Source: Beaufortia kweichowensis (taxonomy: Eukaryota; Chordata; Actinopteri; Cypriniformes; Gastromyzontidae). From it: 64,000 bases of DNA. Each line of letters begins with the position of its first letter. Position 1 is the first letter of the stretch. Below the pieces are notes generated by a model. The model made no database searches. It was given only the letters and a program-made list of their open reading frames with translations, and was not told the origin of the DNA. Location: contig CM032795.1 of assembly GCA_019155185.1 (NCBI GenBank), positions 15,045,795 through 15,109,794 of the forward strand. The letters run 5' to 3'. Positions 46,234 to 57,907 of this stretch are shown piece after piece. The position numbers were made by a program, and so were the translations under genes.

Positions 46234-47189
46234 GGATTTTAGCTCTGGCTGGATTAAGTACAGTTTTTGCTATCCTGGCTTTAAACTACACTATATTTTC
46301 GCTCTCTCTTCCAAACACCTGGACACCTATAACTAAAGAGCTCCATGATGTGATCTCGCCATCATCATACAGATATATTCTTAACCAGCCGGAACTCTGC
46401 GAGAAGAATAACCCCTACCTGATTCTTATGATCCCAGTGACTCTAAAAGATACAAAGGAAAGAACTACCATTAGAAGGACATGGGGTCAGAGCTCGTTTT
46501 CACACGTGAACATTTCGAGGGTCTTTGTCATCGGTCAGCCCGCACAAAGCAACCCAATTCTTCAGCGGCATTTGGAAAGGGAGAGCAAGGATTATGGAGA
46601 CATCGTTCAAATGGATTTTGTGGACACTTATCAGAATCTCACAATCAAGACTATGATGATCATGAACTGGATAGCCAAGTACTGCCAAAGTGCCCGGTAT
46701 GCTATGAAAATAGATGCAGATAATTTTCTCAATGTGCCTTACCTCGTGAGGTACCTGCAAGCAAAGGGAGAGTCTGCAAGAGAAAACTACATCTCAGGAT
46801 CACTCATCAGAGATGCTCATCCTAACAGGAACAGCCTCAGCAAATGGTTCATGCCAGAGGATCTTTACCCACAAACTTCATACCCTCCTTATCTGTCTGG
46901 AGCTGCGTATGTGTTTTCTACTGACATGGCTTTAAAAATGTCTTTGGCTTCTAGGTTTGTGCAGCCGATTCCACTTGAAGATGTTTATGTGGGGTTGTGC
47001 CTGCGTGTGCTAGGCATAAAACCGGTTTATTCAACATGCTTTCTTAGACTCATGAACCTTTTCGAAATTCGTAAACTGCGGTATGACAGATGCACTTTTG
47101 CCAGGCGCATTATAGTAAATGGCTTTAAACCGCAGGAGCTACTTTACATTTGGCATGACTTTCAGAAAGCCCATTTAACATGCAAGTAA
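46188..47189 (+). CDS. Beta-1,3-galactosyltransferase-like glycosyltransferase (GT31), single exon
   Basis: A 333-aa type II Golgi membrane protein: short basic cytoplasmic tail, hydrophobic anchor at about residues 16-38, then a lumenal catalytic domain. GT31 motifs in order: YLILMIPVTLKDTKERTTIR with RRTWG (about 77-100), DIVQMDFVDTYQNLTIKT (138-155), metal-binding DAD at 176-178 within MKIDADNFLN, YPPYLSGAAYVFSTD (232-246) and EDVYVGLCLRVLGIKP (264-279). The family transfers galactose (or GlcNAc in close relatives) from UDP-sugar in beta-1,3 linkage. An intronless coding region is usual for B3GALT genes. It resembles B3GALT1/2/5-type enzymes, and the exact acceptor cannot be told. NLT and NIS are potential N-glycosylation sites. 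The ATG was chosen because it gives the tail-plus-anchor layout. It starts 1.7 kb after the tnc stop on the same strand. Confidence 0.92.
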   Translation: MAHFQHMPKLPRCTCRILALAGLSTVFAILALNYTIFSLSLPNTWTPITKELHDVISPSSYRYILNQPELCEKNNPYLILMIPVTLKDTKERTTIRRTWGQSSFSHVNISRVFVIGQPAQSNPILQRHLERESKDYGDIVQMDFVDTYQNLTIKTMMIMNWIAKYCQSARYAMKIDADNFLNVPYLVRYLQAKGESARENYISGSLIRDAHPNRNSLSKWFMPEDLYPQTSYPPYLSGAAYVFSTDMALKMSLASRFVQPIPLEDVYVGLCLRVLGIKPVYSTCFLRLMNLFEIRKLRYDRCTFARRIIVNGFKPQELLYIWHDFQKAHLTCK

Positions 47190-48480
47190 AGACTGTTTTA
47201 TAGTAAGGCAACTTTGGTGACTACAGTCTGATAGATGATCCATTGTTTTTTTTCCTTATGGTTTTTCAAGTTGTTTTTATCGTGATCTCGACTTACCACT
47301 GCATCTGTTTTTATCACGGTTCACTTAATTAATTCCATCAAGGGGATTCAGCACTGTAACCAAGTGTGCAAGATAAAACAGAATACATAATATGTTATTA
47401 TACGAATATAATACGTTATATTGAATATAAGTTACAAAGAAATATAAAACAATAAATAAATCCTACAAAAAATTGTACAATAAATAAAAAACTAAAATAA
47501 TATAATGGCAACTTAACCTTAAACAACAGTGTGCAAAAAAGAAGGTAGCACTTTGAAAAACTAGAAATGCACAGAATGAAAGGTGTGGGGGTTATGAGGA
47601 CATTTACTTTAAAAACTATAATAGTTTATTTTATTTTAAAACATTATTACATGTGTGGGTGTTTGTCGATGTCAATGTTGTCAACTTTGCTTGTTTCTAC
47701 TTCAAGCCACTTTTAAGTATCTTGTGGAGCTATATTTATTTAAATCTTTATTGTATAAATTTAATAGACATTATATTATATTGTATTTTATTAAATCAAA
47801 GATCTCTTTAGTGTGCATGTATCTTCATGTACAACATCTCATGCGAATATACACCTTTATGTAACGTGTTTAAATGGTCAGGTCAGTTCAGTTTACTGTG
47901 TGTGTAAAAAAGATCTGTCTTTTTTTCTATGGTACAGTAGCTGATTGTAACTTCACAGATATTCTGGTGCGTCAAGTAAACAGATGGTGGCGCTGTTTAC
48001 TTATCAATAAAAACTATTGCGTTTGATGTATTGTTTTGGAAAAAAGGAACTACTGAATTATTACTTGCGTTATTTTATTATGATTATAATTCAACTAACA
48101 GATAACACGTATACATTTCAATAGCTAAAGAAATAAAAACTATGCGTATAGGCTATAAATTAATTTTTAATTTTTGGGGTTGTGCCACTCACAGAACTGT
48201 TCTGAGTAATGTCAACGAAGCATGGATAGGCATGACTAAGAGTTACTACATATGGTTTATACACCCATAAGATTATACTGAATTAAAAATAATCCAGGTT
48301 GTGTTTGGGAATCAGATGTAATCTCAACATTTATGACACCTTTGTTGAAATAAAATCATGGAGAATTTTTTTTCTGTTGAATTATGCCAGCTGTCAATAG
48401 TAAAGGATAATGCCTGAAAATGCTTTCTAAATAAGCAGCACTGTTCAGATGTTTTGAGCCAGTCCTTGGTCTCTACAGGT
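47190..48480 (+). other. 3' UTR of the galactosyltransferase gene and intergenic spacer
   Basis: AT-rich. Candidate poly(A) signals occur near 47450-47485 and at 48006-48011 (aataaa). No other gene was recognised before the kinase promoter. Confidence 0.5.
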
Positions 48481-48600
48481 GGGCGTGGTTGAAAGTAGCC
48501 TTCGTGACGTCATTGCCATCGGTTCCAACTACACGCAGCCAATTAAAGCCGCATTTTATCTTTGCTGGACTACATTAAACCCACAGTGAAACTGCCAGTC
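48481..48600 (+). promoter_or_regulatory. Kinase gene promoter: GC box, CRE, CCAAT
   Basis: In order: gggcgtgg (48481-48488), a consensus CRE tgacgtca (48505-48512) and ccaat (48539-48543). No TATA box at the usual spacing. They lie 280-340 bp before a clear splice donor at 48820, so this is the likely TATA-less promoter of the kinase gene downstream. A CRE suggests CREB/ATF responsiveness (inference). Confidence 0.55.
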
Positions 48601-48819
48601 TGGAGGAGGGTTGCCTTTGCTGTAATCGTTTGGGTTTAGTAAATGATGGAAAATGGAGTCTTTCCAGGAACGATGTTACGGGTTTGCCTCCCACTAGAAA
48701 CTCGTTTCATCCTTTAAGCGTCGAACTTATTTAGTTTTTAAAAACAATCTATGGTATTTAAACACTCGGTAATCGGTTAATCATCACCGGAAGTGAAGAC
48801 GCCGGAGTGTTTGACAAAT
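48600..48819 (+). other. Kinase gene non-coding exon 1 (predicted)
   Basis: The donor is acaaat|gtaagt at 48820; the 5' end is approximate. If joined to the acceptor at 52582, the frame leading to the kinase ATG has an in-frame TAA in this exon and no upstream in-frame ATG. That supports 52596 as the true start. Confidence 0.5.
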
Positions 48820-51800
48820 GTAAGTTGCCGCTGCTTGTTTTTTTAGTCATGATCTGTTTTGTAGGTAGACTGTTTTGTTTTGTGTGCATTTGAAATATTG
48901 ACACCCTACACGTGCACATTTAGGTTATAACATGTCTGCTTCTTGCTCATCCATATCCACCTACTCATGTGTCTTTTTTTAAAATGTGAAAACTTATGCA
49001 ATAAACAAAAAAAGCCTTCCAAAGCTTTCTTGGTGTATATTTGCCTTTACGTAGTTCACGTATTTTTTTCAGTAAACTTTGTATTTAAATGGTCGTGTCA
49101 GTTTGATGTACAGTTTGTAAGTGCGTGCCCTGTTAAGTCTGTATTTTTCTGTGTTTTGTGTGTCTCTGTTGATTGTTGCTTGTATTTGTGTCATTTTCTC
49201 ATAGCTTCTGTGATATAGACACTGCCCCTTCTTCACCCACCTCAAGATGCACATGAATAGCTTATTAAACCAGTGCAGTAAGTGTCTGTTTTTTTATATA
49301 AGTGAATACATCTGCTCTGTCATGAAAATCATATGCTTTCTGCATTATTTACCTGTTGCATTGGGCAATAATAAAAGATCAGATATGCCTGGCTCATTAG
49401 AAAGGTTTGTTATTCTGCACTTGCCATTTAACTCTGTGGATTCATGTGGAGTTGATCATTAAGAGGGAAAGGTAGAAAGCTGCAGGTGGCCAGAAGAGGT
49501 GTTCTCAGATCAGCTATTGCTTATAAATAGTAGGTTGCTTTGCCTGTCAGTCATGATTTTGTGGGCACATATGCATTGGATGTGGTCAGGGTCTTAGCGT
49601 CTTGATCTGAATCAGCATTTAGTCTCAGACATGACCTTTATGTATTTCCAGTGTTTGTTTCCACTGGCACAGTTTCTGTTCATGACTCACAGTGGACAGA
49701 TGTCTCCACAGTTTCTGTCCTCATTTTTCTGTGCAAAAATGTAAGTGGATGAAGGAGAAGTTTTGGGAGGGACAAAAACAAAAACTACATATCTAAAAAT
49801 TTTTATACAAAACATCTACACAATGCATTAACTAAAGCATGATATAATCCGCCATATGATGTTGATCTGGCATATAATTTGTTTTCAATGAAAAATAATG
49901 CTTATAATGACTTATAAACGACTTGAATAACTATAAAATCATATTTTCCATTCTTGAGGGTTTGTGCCGTGGTAGTGACATAACCGAGATCCTCCCTGCC
50001 CTTTGGTGTGAGACAGGAAAACATAGCTTTCCCTCCCTACATCTCCTTCCAAAAGTACTGTACACATCCCAGTTTTTTCTCTCTAATTTGAAATGGCATG
50101 GGCCAAACACAACTGAGAAATAGATTCACCTCAATCTTCCTATGGTTTCCTGATTATACTGTACATCACAGCCCTGTGCATTTCTTTGCTTTTTTATATC
50201 AGTAATATGATTTAAAGATACACAGTGCTGTTTGTTGTTCATTTATGTTGTTAAGATTTAGAAAATCTGAGCAAGTTATTTAAATGGTTTAAGAATAGCT
50301 GTAGTGTTTCTTTCAAGTTTCTTTTAAGTTCTTCAGATTAATTCTCCCAGACAGGTAGGCTTAAACTCCCTGCACGACTGCCGTCACTCCTAAATTGCCA
50401 CAAAAGTCGTGTCTGTGAACATGTTGGATCAGTTGCTGCATTTAAACAGTCAAGATTCAATGCAAAGTCCAAGCAAAGAGAAACAGAGACTGAAAATAGA
50501 GACCGTATTACAGTAAGACTGTAAGGCATTTTTGGTGTTCGGAATGCCATGCTGACCGCTGTGCTGAATGTTGTTTTGTGTAGAGAAAGAGAGAAAGCGA
50601 GTGGGAGAGAATCTGAGGGGGAGATCTCTGGGCTGATGCCAAAGCTGCTCTCTTCTCCAACATATCCAATCTGGAACAGACGTACAGCTACTGCCCCTGC
50701 AAATCACACCAATCCAATGTGAATGTTCTGTTTCTCTGTTTGGAGAGAAAGAGAACAGGTTATGATGTGGATCAAATTTTTTTGCCAAAAATGATGGTGT
50801 GTTTTGCATGGATGAGTTTTACAGTGTGATGGAAGTGATTTACTTGGTGTGAATTTCATGACATGAACATGTAACATCCTATCTCTATAATGAGAATGTA
50901 CATGTCTGCTGTAGTGATTTTTGTTATTAATTTAATAAAAACGTCTTATAGCTGCAAGTTTTGCCTCTAAATTACAACCTCTATTTTAAACATTATATTG
51001 CATGTTATGTTACATAACTTATCGTTACGTTGAATAACATTAAACTAATGTTTCCTGCGCAATCATACCCAACATGGTTTATAAATTATTATTATTTTTA
51101 ATTGTACCAGATCAGGAGACTTAAAACTATTAAAACTGAAGATTTTTTTACTTTTTTTTCCAAGACCTTCAACCACAGATTGTTCATGTACTTGCTCAAT
51201 TTAATTTTCATTCTGCACACTTTCTTCCTGTTAATGTCCAGGTTGAGGTTCAACTTCCTCTAGTGTACATGTGAAGTCAGGTTGCAGGCCTCATGACGGC
51301 ATGTTCTGACGTGCTGTGTGCTGTGTAAACCGAGTAAACGTCTACCTTTGACCCTTCATATATCAGAAACCTTCAGTTTCCTCTACTGTGCCAGACGTCA
51401 GTTGCCAGTTAGATAGCATCTGTTTCCTCTGAGAGATGTGGGAGACCGAGTCCAGTTCCACTGCTGAATTTTATCACTACGCTGTTAACTAGTGTGATCT
51501 CTTTCTGAAGCGATACGAGCTTGCATGCTTGATGGTTTTTCTCGTAACTTGGCTTGTGGTAGGAAGATGGTTAAACTTACACCTGGGTGCAATATTGTGT
51601 CATTTACAGGAAGTTTTTTTTCTTCTCAGAATGTGTTAAAAACTTAAGCTTTGACATGTGTCTGTATTAAGTGTAGGCATTATGTGTGTTTCATTAAAAC
51701 TGAATGAAGTGTTGACCTTCAAGGCAAAGTCAATACTTTTACTCAAACTCTTTACTTAAGCTACTGTTCATTATTTTGGAATTAAATACAGAAATAATTC

Positions 51801-52581
51801 AAACAGACAGAAAGAGGGAGTGCACTGTAAGCTGTTTTTTGGTTTTAGCACGGCTGTGAAACTGAAAGGGCTGTGAATGTGTGTCTGGTGCTGGAAACAC
51901 AAAAGCTGCATGTATGAATAAGGCTAGATGATTCCCTTTTCGGGTTGTGTAAGCGTGCCACTCTGTGCTGTTCGCCGGCAAGATCGCTGGTCTGTGACAA
52001 CTGTCTCCATTGACTTCAGCCACCCATTTTTTTCTCAGCATCTCCCTCGCTTAAATTACGTCTGCATTGAAGAAATGCTTTAGTGAAAAATGAAAGTCTT
52101 GTCATTGTCATCGAACTACTTTTATTAGTGATATTTCTATTTTCTTGTGCAGCTCACCTAACCAAAAGAAAACCACCATTCTGTGTGGTTGCAACCATTT
52201 CATGTTGCAAATATCTTGTGATCTTGTCCTGTGTGTGTTTAAATAGCGGGTTTGTCTATACTGCGGATATTGTGCGTTTCACTGAACAAACCGCACTGAT
52301 GAAGACAGTCAGTCTCTCACCAGTCTTTCTGCACGCAGCTCATCTATTTTAAGAGCGCTTTTATACAGTATGTTACCACAGCAGACCAGAGTCTTTATTG
52401 AGCTAACTGATTGCTTGTGAGCTTAAAAGTGAGATTTTGTAGAGAATCACTTTCATACACACACACACAAACAACACACACACTCTACTTTCATTCTTTG
52501 ATTTGAATTTCATTTGCAATCTTGAGAATTTCTCATAGACACATTTGTTATTTGATTGTTTATTGTGTGTTTGGTTGCCAG
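48820..52581 (+). other. Kinase gene intron 1
   Basis: 3.8 kb without recognisable exons or named repeats except a short CA-rich run near 52455. Open frames within it lack domain signatures. The stretch at 51280-51500 is GC-richer and may be regulatory. Confidence 0.4.
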
Positions 52582-52775
52582 CGGAGATCTCCAGGATGTG
52601 TGAGGTGGACGTTTCGTCTGAGCCCACCAGTCCGACACTGTATAGCGAGTCTTCTGATACGTACTGCCATGTGGATCGCTGGCAGAAACTGCGCACAGCT
52701 GTCCGCAAACTAGAATTCTGGGAAAACTTCACTCATGAGCTGATTGGCAGTGGATTCTTCTCAAAGGTTTACAAG
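52582..52775 (+). CDS. Kinase exon 2: start codon to glycine-rich loop
   Basis: The acceptor is at 52580-52581 and the ATG at 52596, giving 60 codons and ending phase 0 at VYK. The acidic and Ser-rich N-terminus (SSEPTSPTLYSESSDTYC) precedes WQKLRTAVRKLEFWENFTHE and the loop IGSGFFSKVYK. Coding part 52596-52775. Confidence 0.88.
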
Positions 52776-55700
52776 GTGACACTTACTTAAATATTTGGAA
52801 TCTCCTGTAATGGAGGTAATATGTAAATAAAATACATTTGTTAAAATGTATACATTCATTAACAGTGGTCAATGTGTTAGTGATAAGAATAAATTAATTT
52901 TTAATATACCGTATAAACGTTACACAACATTGTATAGAGCCATCAGACATAAAAATAACAAGCCCTTAGCAAATATATTCATGTTATGTTGTAGTAAATT
53001 ATAACACATTTTTCGCTACAGCTTATCAGCTAAAACCCCATAATACTATCGTATACATTAACAATATGTAGCAATTACTGTAATGTACCACAATTTACTA
53101 TAGTAAAGTAAACAAGTATACAACAAATAAAGTATACAACAGTTTTTTTTATAAAGTTAATGATTGCATAGCCATCCCATCAGCTCTGTCACTTCCTGTA
53201 TCTGAACTTAAGTGTCTGTTTCTTTATAAACGACATAACCATAATTCTTACTGATTTTCTATACTTTTACTATATGTTTATTGAAATGTATTGACATTTT
53301 CAGGTGAACCACAATACCACACGAAAAGTGATGGTTGTGAAGATCTATAAGAATGATGTGGACCAGGACAGTATTGTACGAGAAATCAGCCTTCTGCAAA
53401 AGCTCTCTCACCCTAACATAGTGAGGTAATCTGCCTGATCTAAACATCAAATAGTGTTTTCGAATAACATAAAGATTTATAAGTTTACTTTATATATGCA
53501 CTACTATCAAAAGTGTAAACACACTTTTGTGGGAATTTTCTTTTCTTTTCATACAAAAAATGTAGTTTTTGTTCAAATGGATGAGTTGTACTGAGTAAGA
53601 TTAGGAATGCCAAGGTCTTGGGTTTGATTTACTGTGCAAGACACACACACACATTGATAATTGTACAGTATATGTTGAATACACTGCAAGTCTCTTTGAT
53701 AAAAGCATCTGTCAAACACATACATAAAATGTAATTGACATTTTGTTAATATTGACACAAAATATAATAAAAGATTGTGATAAACAAGGTTCTGAGACAG
53801 GTTTTCCAGCTGATAATAATAAACAGCTAGTTACGTCAAACCCTGAACACACGCTTGCATCACTCTTAATCTAACACCATGAGCGCGTGTGTTTGTCCAA
53901 GCAATCTCAGAATTACTTTTTTCCAGTACATTATGAAAGGACAAAGCCTTTAAAGCTCTGTGTGCAACTGTAATTTATCACATCTTTCCGCTTAACAGCC
54001 CATTAGAGATTACAGTCACATTGACCTATGAATAGGACTGATGAATGTGACAGTGTGATCCCACCATGACACCGTAAAATATTACATTTAGCCATATTTA
54101 CTGCCTTTTCATAGTTCTCTCATATAGTAGTAATGACAAATGAAAGCTTAAATATTTATTTCTGGTTCAATGTGCAGTTGTCGCTAGTTTGACAATATAT
54201 CAGATGTTAAAGTGTATTATTAAACTTTTCATACTTACAGTATGTACATTACCAAATAACTTTGGAAACTTAAAATCTCTTGATCTAAATTTCATTTTAT
54301 AGGCAAAGGTAATTACTGCTCATTTGTGAAATGTGTCTTGTGACCTTATATTTCATCTCTGCTTCCAGGTATCTGGGTATTTGTGTAAAAGAAGACAAGT
54401 TATACCCAATATTGGAGGTGAGTAGTGTTTGAGTATTCAGTTGTGTTTATGTTTATTCCCTGATAACAACTGCTCAAAACTGAGTCATCTATGTACTGAA
54501 AATCAACTTGACCTTGAAAATATTTGAATTACAAATAAATTATGAGATTATATTGCAAATGATTAAACCAAATTGCTTTTTCGGACTGCAAGTATATGAA
54601 TATAATATTACTATATGAAAGTTATAAATACAATGACAACTTGTTTGATTATAAACTGTGTTTTTTTTTCTGGATAGTATGTAAGTGGAGGATGTTTAGA
54701 GGAGCTGTTGGCCAGGAAAGATGTTCCTCTATGTTGGAGAGAGAAAGTGGACCTGGCCTCGGACATCACCAGAGGAATGATTTATCTGCACTACAAAAAC
54801 ATCTACCACAGAGATCTTAACTCTAAGGTATAGCACGAGTCCCCATTTCAACCACACACAAGCGCTGGACTGATAAAGTAAAAAAAGGCTAAAAAACATT
54901 TACACATAGATCCTCTGAGAAATCAGTAGATCACCCGTGTCTAGACTTTACCAAGAATCCTCCCCTGAGATATTCAGGCATGGATGTTTTGCGAGTGTGT
55001 CATGGGTTGCCAGGATTCACAGAAGTGTTAAGCAAACCTGGGGAGAGGGGCGAGGCAGCGAGGCCACTTCATTGTGATGGTAATAAACTCTCCCACTCTC
55101 TCTCTCTTTCTCTCTCACATACACTCTGCCCATCTCATTTAAAAGTACAAAATGCACAAACAGTGTGTTGGCTAGCCCCCCCCCACTCCTCTTTTCGTGT
55201 TTACTCTGGCCTTGTCCCTATGCCACAGCCCATTTGTCATCCATTCAGATATGAACAATGAGCAAACTAAAATGCCAACCACGCAATTATCATTATCACA
55301 ACTGTGACATCCAGCACGTTGCTCACCGGGACCATCGATTTCGGTTTCCACGGCACTGAAAGTTGCCATTTGACATTGTACGGCGGCGGGAAGTTCAGAA
55401 AATAGAAGCTATTAAAATTGACTACTTCTCTAAAGCTGGTGTTTAAACAAACAATGAATGCTTTTGAAACCTTAATTTACAGAGTGTGAAAGAATTTGTT
55501 AGCACTTCAGGCTGAAAAAAGAAAATGAAAGCGTTTTTTCCAGAAACATCATTGCATCATGCATTGCGTTTCTTACACATACACAATAGAGTTGCACAAT
55601 GTTAGATGGTGAAACATATTAACTTATGTGTGTTTTACTATATTTTTTGAGGAAAGTAATAGATTCAGATGCTCTTGGTTAAGGTGCTTTACACATGATG

Positions 55701-57907
55701 TGTACTCGATCGTGATTACTAAATTTAAACTTTATTAATCTTTAACTGTATCTGTAACTCTTTTCTTTACTGTCTCTTTATTATATTTTTATATTGAATT
55801 AAACCTTATAGCAAACCCATCATTAGCAGCGCAGCCAGAGGCTGCTGCAACACTTGGCATATGCATGAGTCTACTGTTCTAAATTTGGAGGCTTTAGACT
55901 CGAGGCTGTGCTTGGAGTTTCTTAGACCTATAATCATAGGTCAGGGTTTTGGGCGATTAAGACTGTGGTTCAGCTTCTAATTTAAACCAAATGCACAATT
56001 CAGCGTTTTTATCCCTCAGCACTTTCTGCTTCACTGGTCCCACTGGTCTTATGTAATATCTCGGTTGTACCTGGCATCTTCTTGCTCTAGTCAGTCTCTT
56101 CAATTGCCTTTCTTTTAAAATATCAGCTCAAATATTTGATTTACATCATCATACAACATTATTTTTGCATCAAACTGATTTCAAACTAAATGGTGTGTAG
56201 GGATGAAAGAGAAGAACCGAGGGAGAATCAAGTTCAGGCTCAGCTGAATAATTCATTAAACAGACACAAAGATGATGAGAAGCTTCATTCATCTGAGCCT
56301 GGAAGTTCTGCATCAGCCACCAGACACATTGTCTCCAAAGCCACATTACACACATTAGGTCTGCTATAGACAGTAAACACATAATGACAGTCAATGTTTA
56401 TTTGTATCATTCATCTTTGATAGCATTGTAGATCTTATTTAGGTGCAAACTGTTTGTTTAGAAGCAGTATTTTAAAAGGCAGATGTATGGAGCTGTGTTG
56501 TTGCTTTGATTGTTACTGGACAACACATTTACTGTAGATTGTGGATGTCAGTTTAGGTGACTATTGTGTGGGACTGGGAGTTGTGCTTGTTTTTGCCTCC
56601 CCCTTCTGGCAGTTTCTAAGAAAAACACTTGAAATATTTTCTCTAATGGTATAGACCATTTCATAAGATGTAAACAACACTGGTCCAGAAGCACTTCCTC
56701 TTACAGTATTTTTATATTTCACATCTTCACATTAAATCTTAAAGATGTTCGTTAAACATTTTGATTTTCTTGTAAATGTTCTGTTGGTTGTATTTTGTTC
56801 TGACATTAGTGTAGTGTTAAAAAACCAGGACAGGAAGTGCGTCTGGACCAGAGCTGTTTATATATTGTGAAATGGTCTATAGTTTGCCTCAAAAGTTTTG
56901 TTTATCGTTTGTTTAAGTTTGTTTATCGTTTACACTACTCATTCTCATTTTTAAAGCTTTTAAAATTCATATTAAGTTTTTACACTTTTATGGCATTTCT
57001 AGAATTCTTTAAAATAAATTGTCTTTGAAATTTGAACTAATTTAGTTATTGTTTTAACAATAAAAAAAGTGTTATTTCATTTACTAGCAATGTAATTCAA
57101 AGTTGGTTATGCTTTCCTAAAGCATAATAAGATACAAAAAAGAAATGTCTCTTCATGTTTGTGTTTCACTTTACACAGAACTGTCTAATAAGAGTAACAG
57201 CCAGAGGCAGAGAGGCGCTTGTGACTGATTTTGGTTTGGCTAGAGAGGTGGTGGAACTTCCTGCAAAGGACAGAAAGCTTTCTCTTGTGGGCTCTGCATT
57301 CTGGATGGCCCCCGAGATGTTGCGTGGGGAGCCCTATGACCGCAAGGTGATGACCCCAAATTTAGCTTTAGTAAGATGTTAAAGTAAGATGTTAAATTGT
57401 GCTCTATTTTTTCTAAATAATGTTTAAACCATGCTGCTTTCTTATTTTGCTTTATGTAACGTTAGGTGGATGTGTTCTCTTTTGGAATCGTTTTATGTGA
57501 AATCCTGGCTAGAGTCCCGGCAGATCCAGAAATCCTTCCACGGACTCGGGTGACTATAAATATCATGATTGACGTGAATTGTGTTGAAGCATAACATCTT
57601 CTTTTTCTAAACTGTACTTGTGTGAATATGTGTGTTGCAGGACTATGGCTTGGATGTTTCGGCATTCAGCAAAATGGTCAGTGGGTGTCCTCAGCATCTC
57701 TTGGAGCTGGCGGCCAGCTGCTGTCTGGTAAGTGGCTTTTTATCAGTTGAAAATGCATAAAACTTTGCATTTGCCCATTATTAACTTTTTCTGTCAAACT
57801 CTCAGATAGAGGCTTTCAGGAGACCGTCTTTCACAGAGCTTCTGGAGGAGTTGGGTGAGATTTCGGAAACTTTGGAGTGTCCTCATACTGATCTGACCAC
57901 AGGCTGA
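52596..57907 (+). CDS. TESK-like protein kinase, whole spliced coding region (8 coding exons)
   Basis: The exons join in frame to 942 bases (313 aa). All catalytic elements are present: glycine loop GSGFFSKV (51-58), lysine K73 in VMVVK, alpha-C glutamate E87, HRDLNSKN (161-168), DFGLA (184-188), activation segment LSLVGSAFW and APE (211-213). The segments RVPADPEILPRTR and YGLDVSAF and the pre-kinase RTAVRKL place it in the LIMK/TESK family, nearer TESK. TESKs phosphorylate cofilin and act on actin; the same role here is inference. It is about half the length of TESK1/2 and lacks their long C-terminal tail and the LIM/PDZ domains of LIMKs; the stop comes about 25 residues after the kinase core. 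I do not assign a symbol. It could be a fish-retained third branch of the family. Confidence 0.9.
53304..53425 (+). CDS. Kinase exon 3: catalytic lysine and alpha-C
   Basis: A 122-bp exon: NHNTTRKVMVVKIYKND with the ATP-binding lysine, then SIVREISLLQKLSHPNIV with the alpha-C glutamate. Ends phase 2. Confidence 0.9.
53426..54368 (+). other. Kinase intron 3
   Basis: Apart from the SINE-like repeat, its left part (about 53500-53525, actatcaaaagtgtaaacac) resembles a decayed family A terminus. No exon in the remainder. Confidence 0.35.
53580..53745 (+). repeat. SINE-like repeat in kinase intron 3
   Basis: Ends in tgcaagtctctttgataaaa and gcatctgtcaaacacataca, the usual tail of a widespread fish SINE-like repeat. 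A B-box-like gggtttgattt lies near the start. Diverged, no flanking target duplication recognised. Confidence 0.5.
54369..54417 (+). CDS. Kinase exon 4: hinge-proximal strand
   Basis: A 49-bp exon encoding RYLGICVKEDKLYPILE, matching FMGVCVHQGQLHALTE-type sequence of TESK at the hinge. Phase 2 in, phase 0 out. Confidence 0.88.
54678..54827 (+). CDS. Kinase exon 5: hinge to catalytic loop
   Basis: A 150-bp exon: YVSGGCLEELLARKDVPLCW, then DITRGMIYLHYKNIYHRDLN. It contains the catalytic aspartate (residue 163) and ends at SK just before the metal-binding Asn. Confidence 0.92.
54828..57178 (+). other. Kinase intron 5
   Basis: 2.35 kb. A CT-rich run near 55097-55117 and a C-run near 55178. No exon or named transposon recognised. 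Confidence 0.4.
57179..57346 (+). CDS. Kinase exon 6: DFG to APE segment
   Basis: A 168-bp exon starting NCLIRVTARGREALVTDFGL, with the activation loop LSLVGSAFWMAPEMLRGE. Ser206 (VGS) corresponds in position to the TESK1 autophosphorylated serine (family knowledge). Confidence 0.92.
57466..57549 (+). CDS. Kinase exon 7: alpha-F region
   Basis: An 84-bp phase 0-0 exon: VDVFSFGIVLCEILARVPAD then PEILPRTR, a highly characteristic LIMK/TESK stretch. Confidence 0.92.
57641..57727 (+). CDS. Kinase exon 8
   Basis: An 87-bp phase 0-0 exon: DYGLDVSAFSKMVSGCPQHL and LELAASCCL, equivalent to the TESK helix G-H region. Confidence 0.9.
57806..57907 (+). CDS. Kinase exon 9: end of domain and stop
   Basis: A 102-bp exon: IEAFRRPSFTELLEELGEIS then a short tail and TGA at 57905-57907. 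The RRPSF is the conserved subdomain XI arginine motif. The protein ends right after the kinase fold. Confidence 0.9.
   Translation: MEAFRRPSFTELLEELGEISETLECPHTDLTTG

Noticed and set aside
46188..47189. Galactosyltransferase as a processed pseudogene
   Set aside because: The frame is intact with all GT31 motifs, and single-exon coding is normal for this family. No poly(A) tract or target duplication is seen.
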